NCBI GenBank assembly: GCA_015499995.1
Contig: JADNRV010000578.1
Coordinates: 1 to 24,009 of the forward strand
Source: Flammula alnicola
Lineage: Eukaryota > Basidiomycota > Agaricomycetes > Agaricales > Strophariaceae
Length of the DNA stretch: 24,009 nucleotides
Direction: 5' to 3'
The notes under the pieces are model-generated. The model was not told the origin of the DNA, made no database searches, and saw nothing but the letters and a program-made list of their open reading frames with translations. This document shows positions 8,991 to 18,797 of the stretch, one piece after another. Within the stretch, counting starts at the first letter, position 1. Every line of letters begins with the position of its first letter. Position numbers and translations under genes: made by a program.

Positions 8991-9712
8991 AGTGGAACTG
9001 CCAAGATTGGATACTGACTATCCTCGAGACCGCACAAGCTTCGGGCATTATCACTCGCGAACAGTGGGTCGGTGCAGTCTCTGAGGCTCAGCACTACGTT
9101 GGAAACATTGAAGAGTGATTCACCTTCTCTTCTTCGGGCTCAAGCCTTGCATGTCTCTGTCAATGAATAACCTAGCCGGAATCACTTGACGTCGGTCGCT
9201 TCGTGCCTTGAAAACATGTTTCAAGTTCATCTATTTTCTTTGTCCTTTTATCCTCGAATTTCCCTCATCATCCGGTCTATATGTTGTATGCAGGCCGCAG
9301 ATCCATGTATGCTTCTTCATTTGTAGTATGTCCTTGAATGTTACTCCACTTAAGCCTCGTTAATGACCACCCGGTGGCTTGATGTTAAATTGCGACAAGG
9401 AACACTTTACTATCGAACATTGAAAGCCATAACAATGTCAGAAAACCTTGAAAGAACTGGCGCATTATATGTAGACAGACTTACGACCATTCGTTCTATT
9501 TGTTAAGCGTTAACTAGGCTCCAAACGGAGACTCCTCTACACCAAACAGAGAGTCACGAAATCGGCCTCAGGTTTGATTGAACCTATCGATATCGATTAC
9601 TAAAGTGCACACCAAGTTGGGACTCGAATTACAAGCACAGCAACATGTGGTACTTACACAGATATAGATCACTTCCTGATTATGCCTCAAGCTTTCTCCA
9701 ACCGAACAAAGC

Positions 9713-10374
9713 TCCTCCGACTCCACCGATGAAGAGACCGCGAGCGGCTAGCTGTGAACGGACTACTATTCTCCTTACCTGAGCTATTTTTAGCACTTAG
9801 TAAAGCTTATACCGTAGTCTAAATGTTACAAGTCCGGACATTACAATGACAAGACTACTAAGGACTAGAGGAAACTATGCAAGATAACGAGGAATGCGCG
9901 GTTTAATAAAGACATTATCATTAGTAACTATTGAGATAACAGTCAATACATCTAATGAAGTGTACGGAATAGGCGCCTTTCAGTAATATCTTAACCATCC
10001 GGCCTATACAGCGAGGGCGCGGGTCTCTAGATTAAAGAATGGACATCTAGGCACACTACAGGACAGGTCGCGTGACATTGCCGAAGGCACCGAGGACAGT
10101 GGAGCAGCGGGGTAAAGCAGACGCCCATAGACGCGCCTGTAGCAACGCCGATCAAAGCTCGGATCAAAGGGATACCAAATTGGGAACACATACCATATCG
10201 GGTAATAACTTGGTACAGGAAGATTTCCGGGGTGCATAACTCGACACAGCGAGATCCCAGATGCACGCCGAGAGTACCAGAGTATCGGGTACGGAGGACA
10301 AAGGGTTACAACCCTAATCACGAGGATTATCACAGACAGAACGGGTGAGGATTGCCCGAGCGTCTCCGACGAGA
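9713..10374. other. No gene seen; flank or extended end of gypsy element 1
   Basis: This lies between the duplicated segment and the proposed LTR of element 1. A 109-codon minus-strand frame (10004-10333) has no recognisable content. It is possible that the LTR starts earlier (for example TGTGAACGG at about 9755) and that this is part of it. Confidence 0.3.
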
Positions 10375-10662
10375 TGTAAGCGCGTCTATGCTCCGGTCAG
10401 TCGATAGCCAATGACAAGACAAGATACCGATGAAAATGAAAGGTCACGAGCCTGTATACCACGCGGTCGAGGAGGAGTAAGTCTTAGGCGCTTAAGTTAG
10501 CCGAGCCGACGACGATCTGAGCTCCCGATCCAACCAAAAAGGCATGATTGAGCGGACGCGCACGGAAACTGTACTCCACAAGGCCGCCGCTCGCGCACAA
10601 ATGCCCATGAAATCTCTATATTCTCGTCATTGCGTCTATGTAATAATATATCGTCTCAGTAG

Positions 10663-10670
10663 TATATAAG
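10663..10670 (+). promoter_or_regulatory. TATA box in the putative LTR of element 1
   Basis: TATATAAG lies about 290 bp inside the proposed LTR and about 120 bp before AATAAA (10791). This is the spacing expected for a U3 promoter and R-region polyadenylation signal. Confidence 0.45.
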
Positions 10671-10947
10671 CAGCCCTGTAACACCGTAGAATAGAAGCAA
10701 TTTACCACCCACGAGATACAAGCGCTTAAGAATTATATCTTAAGTGTTTCACCTCTAAGTACCAAGTAGCTTCAAAGCGAGAGTCCCATAAATAAAAAGA
10801 AACCAAGTAACGATATAAACGAACTGTTAAGACGAGAACGCGTGTCTAAGTGATTCGCCAAGACAAGTAAAGAGAGTTATAAGCCAAGGAACCTGTCTAA
10901 GTGACCTGTTCAAAACCTACCCTTTGTCAAAGGACATCTGGGGACCT

Positions 10948-11053
10948 GGACTGTAGTGTCGGTGGACGAAAGCGTCTACGCGCCTCTGGCCATTGTTAAG
11001 GGACTGTAGTGTCGGCGGATCAGACATCTGCGCGCCTCTTTCCACAAGTATAG
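10948..11053 (+). repeat. 53-bp tandem duplication in the 5' region of element 1
   Basis: GGACTGTAGTGTCGG starts at 10948 and again at 11001. The units agree in the first 15 bases and in the GCGCGCCTCT/ACGCGCCTCT block, and differ elsewhere. Confidence 0.7.
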
Positions 11054-11499
11054 TTTTTGAGACAAGTAAAGACAAGTTAAAGGGCATAGAGCCATCTTCT
11101 CAATTGGAGAACAAGACAAAGCGAGATCAGTTAGCAGTTTGTGCATAGAGCACTAGTTTCCGAGTACCAGACCAGAATTTACACAAGTCTATTGGACTTA
11201 AAACGACCCATTGGCTATAAACGCGCCTAAGGCCTTGCCTGAGCCGTTGTATAGTTAAACACCTTCTTTTATCGCACACCTACTATCAGGTATCGATATT
11301 ATAAAACTATTATCCTCCCCTTGGACGAACTAAGTCAACTAAACATTGATTTGGGTGTTTGAGTGTAGTAAAGTAGTTATTTAAAAGTGAAGCAAGTCGG
11401 ATTTGATAGTATCTCTCTAATAGACATTACAAAGTCTGTTGAAAGCGACTACTTGATTATCTAGTAGTTCACACACACCCCGCACTAAGCATCTTTATC

Positions 11500-11515
11500 T
11501 GGAGCCCACCGCGAG
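11500..11515 (+). other. Candidate primer-binding site of element 1
   Basis: TGGAGCCCACCGCGAG starts with TGG, complementary to a tRNA CCA end. The implied T-stem would have the conserved G53-C61 pair. The matching tRNA is not in this window, so this remains a candidate. Confidence 0.35.
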
Positions 11516-11624
11516 GGGGGGTTTCTAAGATATTTGATACAAGGTTGTGGTAAAAGAGGCGTCGATTATTCGTACAGAAAGTCGTGCTTCAACCTGTATA
11601 GGATTTGAATCGTTCAAACGGTGA

Positions 11625-13349
11625 AAACCATACAAAATTGAGGGCTCAAGTAATCCTAATAAGGGGAACAAGAGCGCCAATAAACCAGCGTCTGCAGTTG
11701 CTTCCTCATCAAAAGCACCAGCAGCACGCACCACTTATAATTCTATAAGGGCAGGGACAGAACCCCTACCTTTACCGTTACCAAAGAAAAGAGAACCTTT
11801 CTCGAAAGAGAAAACCCACTCGGACTATAGCCAGAAAGTCAGATCTTTAAATAATATTCAAAGCGCACCTCGCAGGATATTATCCAGGACGGCTTCTGTA
11901 CCTACCCAAAGAGCGACCTCCCCACCAGAAGAGGAAGAGGAAGATATTACCCAAGAACTTTTCCAGGCGCCAAACGTACCAACTAGATCTACTAAAATGG
12001 GTATGCCAGCACCAGGAACAAGAGATGCGCCGAAGTTTGATCCAGACAAGGAGTCCGAATTGCTGAGATTTATATCTCGCATGGAGGATCTCTATTCTAC
12101 CCATTCGATCACGGATGACAAGGAGAAAATAAGGCTACTAGGCAAATATGCCCCAGCGGAAACTGAAGCAGAATGGAGCGCATTTGACGAGTACAAAGCC
12201 GGAGCCTGGAAAGCGTTTAGAGACGAAGTCATAAAAAGCTATCCAGAAGCTGCCGCACTCGAAAGAGGCTCGCTTTTACGGTTCAAAAAGATATGCGCAG
12301 AGAAAGCCGGGCGGCATGGGATTCCTAGGCAAGACCTTCATGCTCTATTAAGTCTGAAACGAGCGTTCGTTGCAGAAGCCGAAAAACTGTTGGTGACCCC
12401 AGCGCTTATGTCAAATAAAGAGCTAGTGACGGAGTTCCTAGGATGCCTGTCGGAAGAATTTCAGCAAAGACTGAAAGACAAGATGGACGATTTGGCAGAC
12501 GCAAAGGGAGCGTCTACAAGCGCGACGACAGCAACAACAGCTGCTGGAGAAACCAGGGTAGAAGATCGCTACAAATGGAAGGAAGTGATCGAAACCGCGG
12601 TTATCATAGCGAGACGGTCCTCACAGCCGCTCGAAAGGATGAGCGAGGATTTGGTTCGCGGAGTTTCGGGCGAACGAAGAGAAGACACTATTAAAATGGA
12701 GGAGACTGTAGCCAGACTGGCGGATTCCCTAAAAATCCAACAGCAGCAGCAACAGGAGATGCGACAGTACAGCCAAGTGATGGACCGACGCTTTGAGCAG
12801 CTAATCTCAGCAATAAAAACTCAAGCGATCCAGCCACAGGCAGGAACCTCGCAACCTTACTCTTACCAACAACAATACCCAAGGAATAATGTGTATAGCC
12901 CAGGAGCTAGTAATAGCAGACAGTATCCCGATGGGTGCTACTATTGCAAAGAAATGGGGCACAGGATGCACGAGTGTCCGCACGCGCTTAAACACTTGGA
13001 TCTGAAATGGATAAAGCGCATAGACAGGTGGTTGAAGCTACCTGATGGTTCCCCACTACCTACAGACGGTGAGAAATCGCGCAAGGAAGTAGTGGAACAA
13101 TTGTATAAAACTAGGCCGGGTATTATACCAATGGCGAAAGTAAATATGCAATCCTTCTATCAGGGAAGCGACCAAAACCAGGATATGATGCTACAAGACA
13201 TGCAGGACCCAAGGGTTTCGCAACTATTGAATGGGTTAGCGCAGCTATTAGGAAGAGAGACCGTGGATAGAATGATAGCGGAAGAAAGGGAGCCCTCACC
13301 CCTGGATGGGATTGAGGAGGAAGAAGAGAACTGTCGGGTTTTTGAATAG
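11625..13349 (+). CDS. Gag of gypsy element 1
   Basis: This is the capsid/nucleocapsid polyprotein. The frame is open from 11625 (after TGA 11622-11624), but its first ATG is at 11997. The 124 codons before it look coding (Ser/Pro/Ala-rich, then PPEEEEEDITQELF). The capsid-like region contains FDPDKESELLRFISRMEDLY, EYKAGAWKAFRDEV and FLGCLSEEFQQRL. A Gln-rich linker then leads to the zinc knuckle CYYCKEMGHRMHEC (CX2CX4HX4C) at about residue 318 from ATG 11997. It ends with an acidic tail and TAG 13347-13349. Related gags are often one frame with pol; here the next frame (+1) overlaps by 44 bp. A lost upstream start codon or a spliced leader would explain the open 5' part. Confidence 0.85.
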   Translation, partial: KPYKIEGSSNPNKGNKSANKPASAVASSSKAPAARTTYNSIRAGTEPLPLPLPKKREPFSKEKTHSDYSQKVRSLNNIQSAPRRILSRTASVPTQRATSPPEEEEEDITQELFQAPNVPTRSTKMGMPAPGTRDAPKFDPDKESELLRFISRMEDLYSTHSITDDKEKIRLLGKYAPAETEAEWSAFDEYKAGAWKAFRDEVIKSYPEAAALERGSLLRFKKICAEKAGRHGIPRQDLHALLSLKRAFVAEAEKLLVTPALMSNKELVTEFLGCLSEEFQQRLKDKMDDLADAKGASTSATTATTAAGETRVEDRYKWKEVIETAVIIARRSSQPLERMSEDLVRGVSGERREDTIKMEETVARLADSLKIQQQQQQEMRQYSQVMDRRFEQLISAIKTQAIQPQAGTSQPYSYQQQYPRNNVYSPGASNSRQYPDGCYYCKEMGHRMHECPHALKHLDLKWIKRIDRWLKLPDGSPLPTDGEKSRKEVVEQLYKTRPGIIPMAKVNMQSFYQGSDQNQDMMLQDMQDPRVSQLLNGLAQLLGRETVDRMIAEEREPSPLDGIEEEEENCRVFE

Positions 13350-14531
13350 TTCAAGGATGGGAAAGCCTGGGACTGCGAAGAAACCGACCTCTTCCGGAAG
13401 ACCCAAGGCCCCTGAGGACAGAAACCGCAAGAGTCGAGTAGAAATAGAAGAATCAGAAGATGAGGAGAGCGATGAGCAAGAGGAAGAGGACGTGCGGAGA
13501 GGTCCACCCCGAAGAAGCAAAAGAGATCAGGTAGCGCCCAAGGTATTACCTAAAGCGGTAATTGATCCACCAAGGCCCAAGGAGTTGCCATATGTGGACG
13601 TCCCAGCATTACGATATGTTACACGACCCACAGGCGCGCCTAAGCCTAGAGATGTAGAAACGAGACCGGGGCCGGCATACAAAAACCGTGCACCCATAGA
13701 AGATGAAGTCGACTCGGAAAAGATATTGGCTGCTATCCTAGACACGCCAGTAACCGTACCACTCAAGAACCTTTTCGGTTCGCCAGATAGTCTGGTCACT
13801 AAAGCGTTCGCTAAAAAGATAACTAAAACCAGACAGCCAGTCTTGATAGAGGAGATTTTAGATGAAGAATATGAGCAGCCACGCAGGAATGCCGCTTCTG
13901 CACCAAGGGTGACATTCGCACACGATCTGCAGTTTAAAAATGATGCGCTCGAGGATTGGGAAGATACCGGGCAGCCAAACCCAAATTGGAACATAGCAAG
14001 CGATCCGGTGTTGCAGTTCATACAAGAACACGACGGAGCGTTGCCCGATGAACCTATAGTCGCAAGAGAATCCTTAGCTCTTAGGTCTATCTATCCGAAG
14101 ATCAATCAAATGGGTCAAGAGGAGGCAGTAGTGGATCCCGGTTCACAGATCGTGTCTATGGCTGAGGAAGTCGCTATTGAACTAGGCTTAACCTGGAACC
14201 CAGGGATCACGGTTAATATGCAGAGTGCGAACGGATCAACAAACAGGACGCTGGGACTGGCAAGAGATGTACCATTTAATCTTGGTGGACTTATGCTCTA
14301 CTTGCAGGTACATATTCTTAAAAACCCTGCTTACCGAGTTTTGTTGGGAAGACCGTTTGACGCGCTTACCCGAAGTGGGGTTCAAAATGAGATGGATGGT
14401 AGTCAAACTATCACTATCACGGATCCTAATACTGGAAAGTGAGTATGCTTACCTACATATGAACGCGGTGAAAACCCTGTAGAATACAGGAAGAAGCATC
14501 AGCAGACAACCCATGAACAAGCTCAGGCTTT
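13306..14531 (+). CDS. Aspartic protease region of gypsy element 1
   Basis: This protein precedes RT and matures the polyprotein. A basic-acidic, Pro-rich spacer comes first (MGKPGTAKKPTSSGRPK; EESEDEESDEQEEED). A retropepsin-like domain follows at about residues 265-375, with catalytic loop VVDPGSQIV (Asp-Pro-Gly where retropepsins have Asp-Ser/Thr-Gly). A flap-like region and VLLGRPF (the usual ILG-type second motif) come next. The frame meets TGA at 14440-14442 just after DPNTGK, but LPTYERG, which belongs to this protein in related elements, continues in the same frame to about 14531. The TGA is therefore a nonsense change, CGA to TGA being the simplest. It starts in the +1 frame relative to gag, overlapping its last 44 bp. 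Confidence 0.8.
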
Positions 14532-16892
14532 TTAGACGACCTCGAGGAATTTATCCCAGATGAAGGAGAGGTAGTGATGATGATAGAGCTTGTTGAGAAC
14601 GAGAAAAAGTTGCGCGTGCGATACGCACAGCACAAAGATAGTGGAACATTCACGGATGAAGGAAAAAGGCTCGCCTTTTTATCATGCGCGCTAGATGAGG
14701 AGGTCATAGAAGGAGGCGAGCGTGTAGAAATCGAATCCTACCTTAACCAAATCTATCCTGGTAAGCTAGAAAAAGAGGACCAAGGGCCAGCGGCATCAGT
14801 CTACTTAGGAAAGAAATATAAACCAGTCGCTTTGAAAGTAAAGCCGGTTTATGCGTCTCTGCCAGAGCAGTACAGGATCAAGCGGGAAATCAAGGGAGAT
14901 CCGTTAGCGGATATGCCCAAGCTTAGTAAAAACCCACCTGATTTTGAGCCCAAAGGAAGATATACACAAGAAAGAAAAGACGCGATGGATAAAGTACACG
15001 AGGGAGACTTCTTGTTACCAGAAGAACGCAAGCTGGTGCATCAGCTCATCGCGGAACAAAACCGGCGTTCGCTTGGGAGGATGATGAGCGAGGAAAATTC
15101 AGGGAAGACTTCTTCCCTCCCGTAGTCATTCCTACCATAGAACATAAGCCGTGGGTAGAAAGAAATATCCCAATTCCGCCGGGAATTTATGATGAAGTAT
15201 GTAAGATCATCAGGTCCAAGGAAAAATCACAGGTCTACGAGCCTTCGAACTCCCCGTATCGATCTCGCTGGTTTACCGTGGCCAAGAAAAATGGGAAGCT
15301 CAGGATCGTGCATAGTTTGGAACCCTTGAACAAGGTAACCATCGCGCACTCCGGCCTTCCGCCCGCAACAGAAGAATTAGCCGCGCATTTTGCAGGCCGA
15401 GCTTGCGGCGGAATGTTTGATTTATACGTGGGATATGATGAACGACAGCTAGCAGAGCAGTCGCGCGATCTTACTACATTCCAGACTCCCTACGGCGCTA
15501 TGCGCTTGGTAACCTTACCTATGGGCTGGACAAACTCCGTTCCCATCTTTCATGATGATGTTACATTTATTTTGAAAGAAGAGACACCCGATTTTACGAT
15601 ACCTTATATCGATGATGTACCTGTCAGAGGACCTCTGACTCGCTACCAAAATAAAGATGGCACTTATGAGATGATACCAGAAAACCCGGGAATTAGACGC
15701 TTCGTATGGGAACATATGCAGAATGTCAATCGGGTAGTGCAACGCATGAAATATTGCGGCGGCACATTTTCAGGATATAAATCAGTAATATGCGCAGCAG
15801 ATATTACCATAGTCGGTCACTTGTGCACTATGGAAGGACGCAAACCAACCACGGAGCGCGTAAAGCAGATCATGGATTGGGACGAATTTGCGGACCTATC
15901 CCAGGTCAGAGGTTTCCTCGGTACTGTCGGCGTACTGCGCAGTTACATCTCTAATTATGCGATCAGGGCCAGGTTCCTACAAAGACTAACGCATAGTCGC
16001 GAACCATTTGTTTGGGGACCGGACCAAGAGGAGTCTGTAAAATTATTGAAGGATGGAGCACAGAACGCATACGCGTTGAAAGCTATCGATTATGAAGGAC
16101 AAGGAGATGTAGTGTTGGCCGTGGACAGCTCTTACATAGCAATAGGTTTCTATGTCTTCCAAGAAGATATAAATGATGCCAAGAAACACTACTATGCGAG
16201 ATTTGGGTCCATTACAATGAATGACAGAGAAGCGCGCTACTCCCAACCGAAGCGTGAGCTGTTCGGATTAAAGCGTGCCCTCGAGAACAATCGAAAATGG
16301 TTAATTGGTTGCCGAAAATTAGTAGTCGAGACAGACGCCAAGTACATTGCTGGGATGTTACAACATCCTGACATGATGCCTAATGCGGTAATTAACCGAT
16401 GGATTGAACAGATTGGGATGTTCCACTTCACCCTGAGGCACAAAGCGGGAAAGACCTTTGGACCTGACGGACTTTCGCGCCGTTACAAGCAGCCAAATGA
16501 TCCGGACCCTGAGCCAACAGACGAGGAGGACATTGATGACCACGGACCCATAGAGTTAGTGATCGCAGATCCTACGGAGCCGCAGCCATTACCAATTGAG
16601 GACTTTGTTAATGAAATTGATAACCGAAAAGGCTTCTTCCAAAGTATATCTTCGGCGTCAATCAAAAGTGAGCTAAAAATAGAGGCCGACGGTGCGTCGG
16701 ATCCTCGCGCAGTGCTACTAGCGGAAATCCTAGATCAGATTGAAATGGACGAAGGCTATAGTGGGATCGCCGTATCTATAAGCTGCTTTTCACAAGAATT
16801 GGCTGAAGCCGATGTATACAGACTAGGAGAGAAAACACTACTGGAAAGACATTTGAACGAAAACAAAGAAGCGCTAGGACCTGTGCGCGTGG
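14532..16892 (+). pseudogene. Reverse transcriptase-RNase H of gypsy element 1, truncated
   Basis: Three frames join by two one-base losses: a T in the run at 14529-14533 and a G at 15064-15065. The N-terminal spacer (DDLEEFIPDEGE...) leads to FREDFFPPVVIPTI, then RT: VYEPSNSPYRSRWF, catalytic motif A with MFDLYVGYD, LPMGWTNSVPIFHDD, and the active site IPYIDD. The thumb/connection (LSQVRGFLGTVGVLRSYI) follows. RNase H comes next with all four acidic positions: VLAVDSSY, PKRELFGL, VVETDAKY and FGPDGLSRR. A linker of about 130 codons runs to the point where element 2 begins (16893). No integrase is present. RNase H ends near 16490. Confidence 0.9.
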
Positions 16893-17131
16893 TGTGGCGG
16901 TGCTGGCGGAGCCAGCCGAGTGGAGTCTGAACCACCTTAGACACTTTCACGCATGTTTGTAGCACATCTGCATTCACACTCACGACATTGTCCACGCTTT
17001 CTCCGGCTTTGCACCTTCTCTGAGACAGACTCCGGCTTTGCACCTTCTCTGAGACAGACTCCGGCTTTCCCCCGCTTTCGGCTCTAGGCAGCCTCCATCT
17101 TGGTGACGAGAGTAGATTCGACGACCACACA
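16893..17131 (+). repeat. 5' LTR of gypsy element 2
   Basis: The start is fixed by the 112-bp match with 23898-24009. The end is set at the first CCACA/CACA after the shared part (17125-17131), which mirrors the TGTGG start. The LTR would be only 237-239 bp. It carries two perfect 29-bp repeats. A leader of about 120 bp separates it from the gag ATG. A weak primer-site candidate, TGGCAAACTGGCAG, starts at 17139. Confidence 0.75.
17001..17068 (+). repeat. 29-bp tandem repeats inside the LTR of element 2
   Basis: CTCCGGCTTTGCACC... starts at 17001, 17030 and 17059. The first two units are identical (29 bp) and the third stops after 10 bases. Confidence 0.9.
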
Positions 17132-17252
17132 TAACCGCTGGCAAACTGGCAGACAGAAGAAGAGACGACCAACAGAGCTGGCAAAAGGCACAAGAGATAC
17201 TGGAACGGATATCACAACTTAGAATCAACGATCAGATAAGACAAAGAAACAT
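17132..17252 (+). other. Leader between LTR and gag of element 2
   Basis: This is an untranslated, purine-rich stretch (ACAGAAGAAGAGACGACC and similar). It should contain the primer-binding site; TGGCAAACTGGCAG at 17139-17152 is the only TGG-initial candidate near the LTR edge and I cannot confirm it. Confidence 0.4.
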
Positions 17253-18797
17253 ATGACAGCACAACAGAACTGCCAGCACACCGACACTTTCGACACACAG
17301 CCCATCAACAGAATCAAGCCTCACGACAACACCATCGACTCGCAGCCCCCATCATCACCGATAACAGAAAGACAACTGACGACAGAACAAGGACGACCCT
17401 GACCCCAGAACAAGAACGACCCCCGACCCAGAACAAGAACGACCCCCGACCCCAGAACAAGAACGACCCTCGACCCTAGAACAAGAACGACCCCCAACCA
17501 TTCAACAAACACAACCCCCGACCCCCGAACAAGACGACGACATGGCCAACAAAACGACCTCAAGCTCTTTCGTGGCGACTACGGGACCTCCGATGAGAAA
17601 CCACACACCTGGTTCCACAAGCTGGAACGACAATTCGACGAGAGTACACCAAACGTACGGAAACATTTCAAATTCGCGCGTAACCTCGAACCCGGACATA
17701 CGGCAGAGAAATGGTATGAAAATCGAACGGCAGCTGAGCTAGCAGACTGGACCGTATTCTACGAGGCATTTACAACATGATGGCCGAAACCGACGGTCAA
17801 CATACCAAGTCGCGACCACCTCCTATCGATGCTCATGAACATGAGGCTCGACGAAGCAAGCGTAGGATGCACAGTAGGACCAGCAGATGAACAGGTGCTC
17901 TCTCACCTAGCATGGGCCAAACAGGTGAAGAACATAGTCAACGCCATACAGGATGATGGAGGCCTGCTCATCACCCGGTACGTGACACCCTACCTCTGCC
18001 GATACGTCTAGCCCTGGTCTCCTTAGGCCCGACAGCGACAACATGGACAGCATTCCTCGCCCAAGTCACCTCGATCACCTACGCCGCCCTGAAGAACCAA
18101 CTCGACCTACTCGCGAGAAGCACACCCAACCCCATGTCGACCCTAATGTCGAGGTTCGCCAACCAATCGCTATCGCCTTTCACGCCCACACAACAACCAA
18201 TATACGGCAACCCAGCTCCATACCAAACCCCAACGCCGTACCAAGCACCAACCACTCCTACAGCGATGACACTGTACACTTCGAATACAACCCGAGCACG
18301 AGACACCCCGCCGCACATGAGCTCATGGGCTAGCACCGTCCAAACGCCAGTACAACAAACCCCCCAGACCTCTCGATACATCACGCCCGGTGCACGACAA
18401 GCCCAAGGCGAACAAAATCCCTTCCTTAGCACACCAAGCACCGCCCGCGAACCCCAACTCCATCTTCTACAACAAAACACCACAGACACCCCAGACACCC
18501 TCTCCGACCCCACGAACACAACCCAACCTTGATGCCAACGAACTCGCCAGGAGAGCCGTCGCCTCGTCAGCAACATACACAAACGACGCCGCAGGCGCTG
18601 CACAGTATAACGCCGCGCTCGCCGCTTGGAACGCGATGTACCCCAACATACAAGATGCCAGCTTCATGATGACCTCGTACCCACTACGACCAGGCACGGC
18701 CCCCATCGGATCCCGCGAATGCTTCTGCTGCGGCATGACAGGCCACATTGCCACAGGAGGAGGATGCACGAACCCCACGAGCCAGCTCGACAGATGA
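17253..18797 (+). pseudogene. Gag of gypsy element 2, frame-broken
   Basis: The start is ATG 17253 (MTAQQNCQH...). A Pro/Gln-rich N-terminus holds octapeptide repeats, then the capsid region: KLFRGDYGTSDEKPHTWFHK, RQFDESTPNVRKHFKFARN and TAAELADWTVFYEAF, then LLSMLMNMRLDE. A long Thr/Pro-rich spacer leads to the zinc knuckle CFCCGMTGHIATGGGC (CX2CX4HX6C; the last gap is two longer than usual). One-base losses fit at 17397-17399 (C), 17427-17429 (C), 17562-17563 (A) and 17977-17978 (G). The change near 18430 is ambiguous. TGA codons interrupt at 17778 (before WPKPT) and at 18795. No TAA or TAG lies in the supported frames. Confidence 0.85.
17405..17540 (+). repeat. 24-bp repeats coding PEQERPPT in gag
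   Basis: Units start at 17405, 17428, 17452 and 17476, followed by two degenerate ones. Spacings are 23, 24 and 24; the short one has GACCCAG where the others have GACCCCAG or the like. The missing C is thus visible within the repeat and shifts the frame. Confidence 0.85.

Larger units (their letters stand above)
8190..9118 (+). pseudogene. Truncated copy of the NCQDW gene, split by a transposon
   Basis: This is the 3' exon only of the gene at 4741. Codons from ATG 8190 read KRLEEIAN, EVLEPNGQ; after the insertion come WNCQDWILT and EAQHYVGNIEE up to TGA 9116-9118. The 728-bp element falls inside the Trp codon region just before the NCQDW motif and destroys it. Before insertion the frame was intact, so the fragment was young when hit. 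Confidence 0.85.
8189..9712 (+). repeat. Segmental duplication, copy B, interrupted by a MITE
   Basis: It matches copy A over 8189-8262 and 8991-9712. The host part is about 796 bp against 773 in copy A. It contains only the last exon of the small gene (M-T-F...NGQ | WNCQDW...EE-stop at 9118). The upstream exon and promoter were not copied, so this was a partial gene copy even before the MITE split it. The reading frame on each side of the insertion is otherwise intact. Confidence 0.9.
10375..11491 (+). repeat. Putative 5' LTR of gypsy element 1
   Basis: The boundaries are inferred because the matching 3' LTR lies outside the window. The segment begins TGTAAGCGCG and ends CTAAGCA, giving TG...CA ends. 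It contains a TATA box (TATATAAG, 10663-10670) and an AATAAA at 10791. A 53-bp tandem duplication lies at 10948-11053. A candidate primer-binding site follows nine bases later. Length would be about 1.1 kb. Start and end could each be off by hundreds of bases. Confidence 0.35.
10375..16892 (+). mobile_element. Ty3/gypsy retrotransposon 1, cut by element 2 before its integrase
   Basis: The order is LTR, leader, gag with zinc knuckle, aspartic protease, RT, RNase H: a Ty3/gypsy arrangement with integrase expected last. At 16893 the pol frame is interrupted by the LTR start of element 2, about 400 bp past the end of RNase H. Integrase and 3' LTR should lie to the right of the window. Frame breaks occur at about 14529-14533 and 15064, and one TGA lies in the protease frame (14440). 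Confidence 0.9.

Noticed and set aside
8262..8992. TA target duplication (mariner-like) for the MITE
   Set aside because: TA does border the element, but the empty-site paralogue reads CAGTGG without TA, so AGT is the simpler duplication.
10004..10333. 109-codon minus-strand frame as a gene
   Set aside because: No domain, no introns and odd composition; it lies next to a putative LTR and is probably chance.
10948..11053. 53-bp repeats or the LTR repeats as a CRISPR array
   Set aside because: Only two or three units, directly abutting with no unique spacers, within eukaryotic retroelement DNA.
18079..18603. Long minus-strand frames across gag and pol of element 2
   Set aside because: They are antisense shadows of the Pro/Thr-rich gag and other coding frames, and do not resemble proteins.
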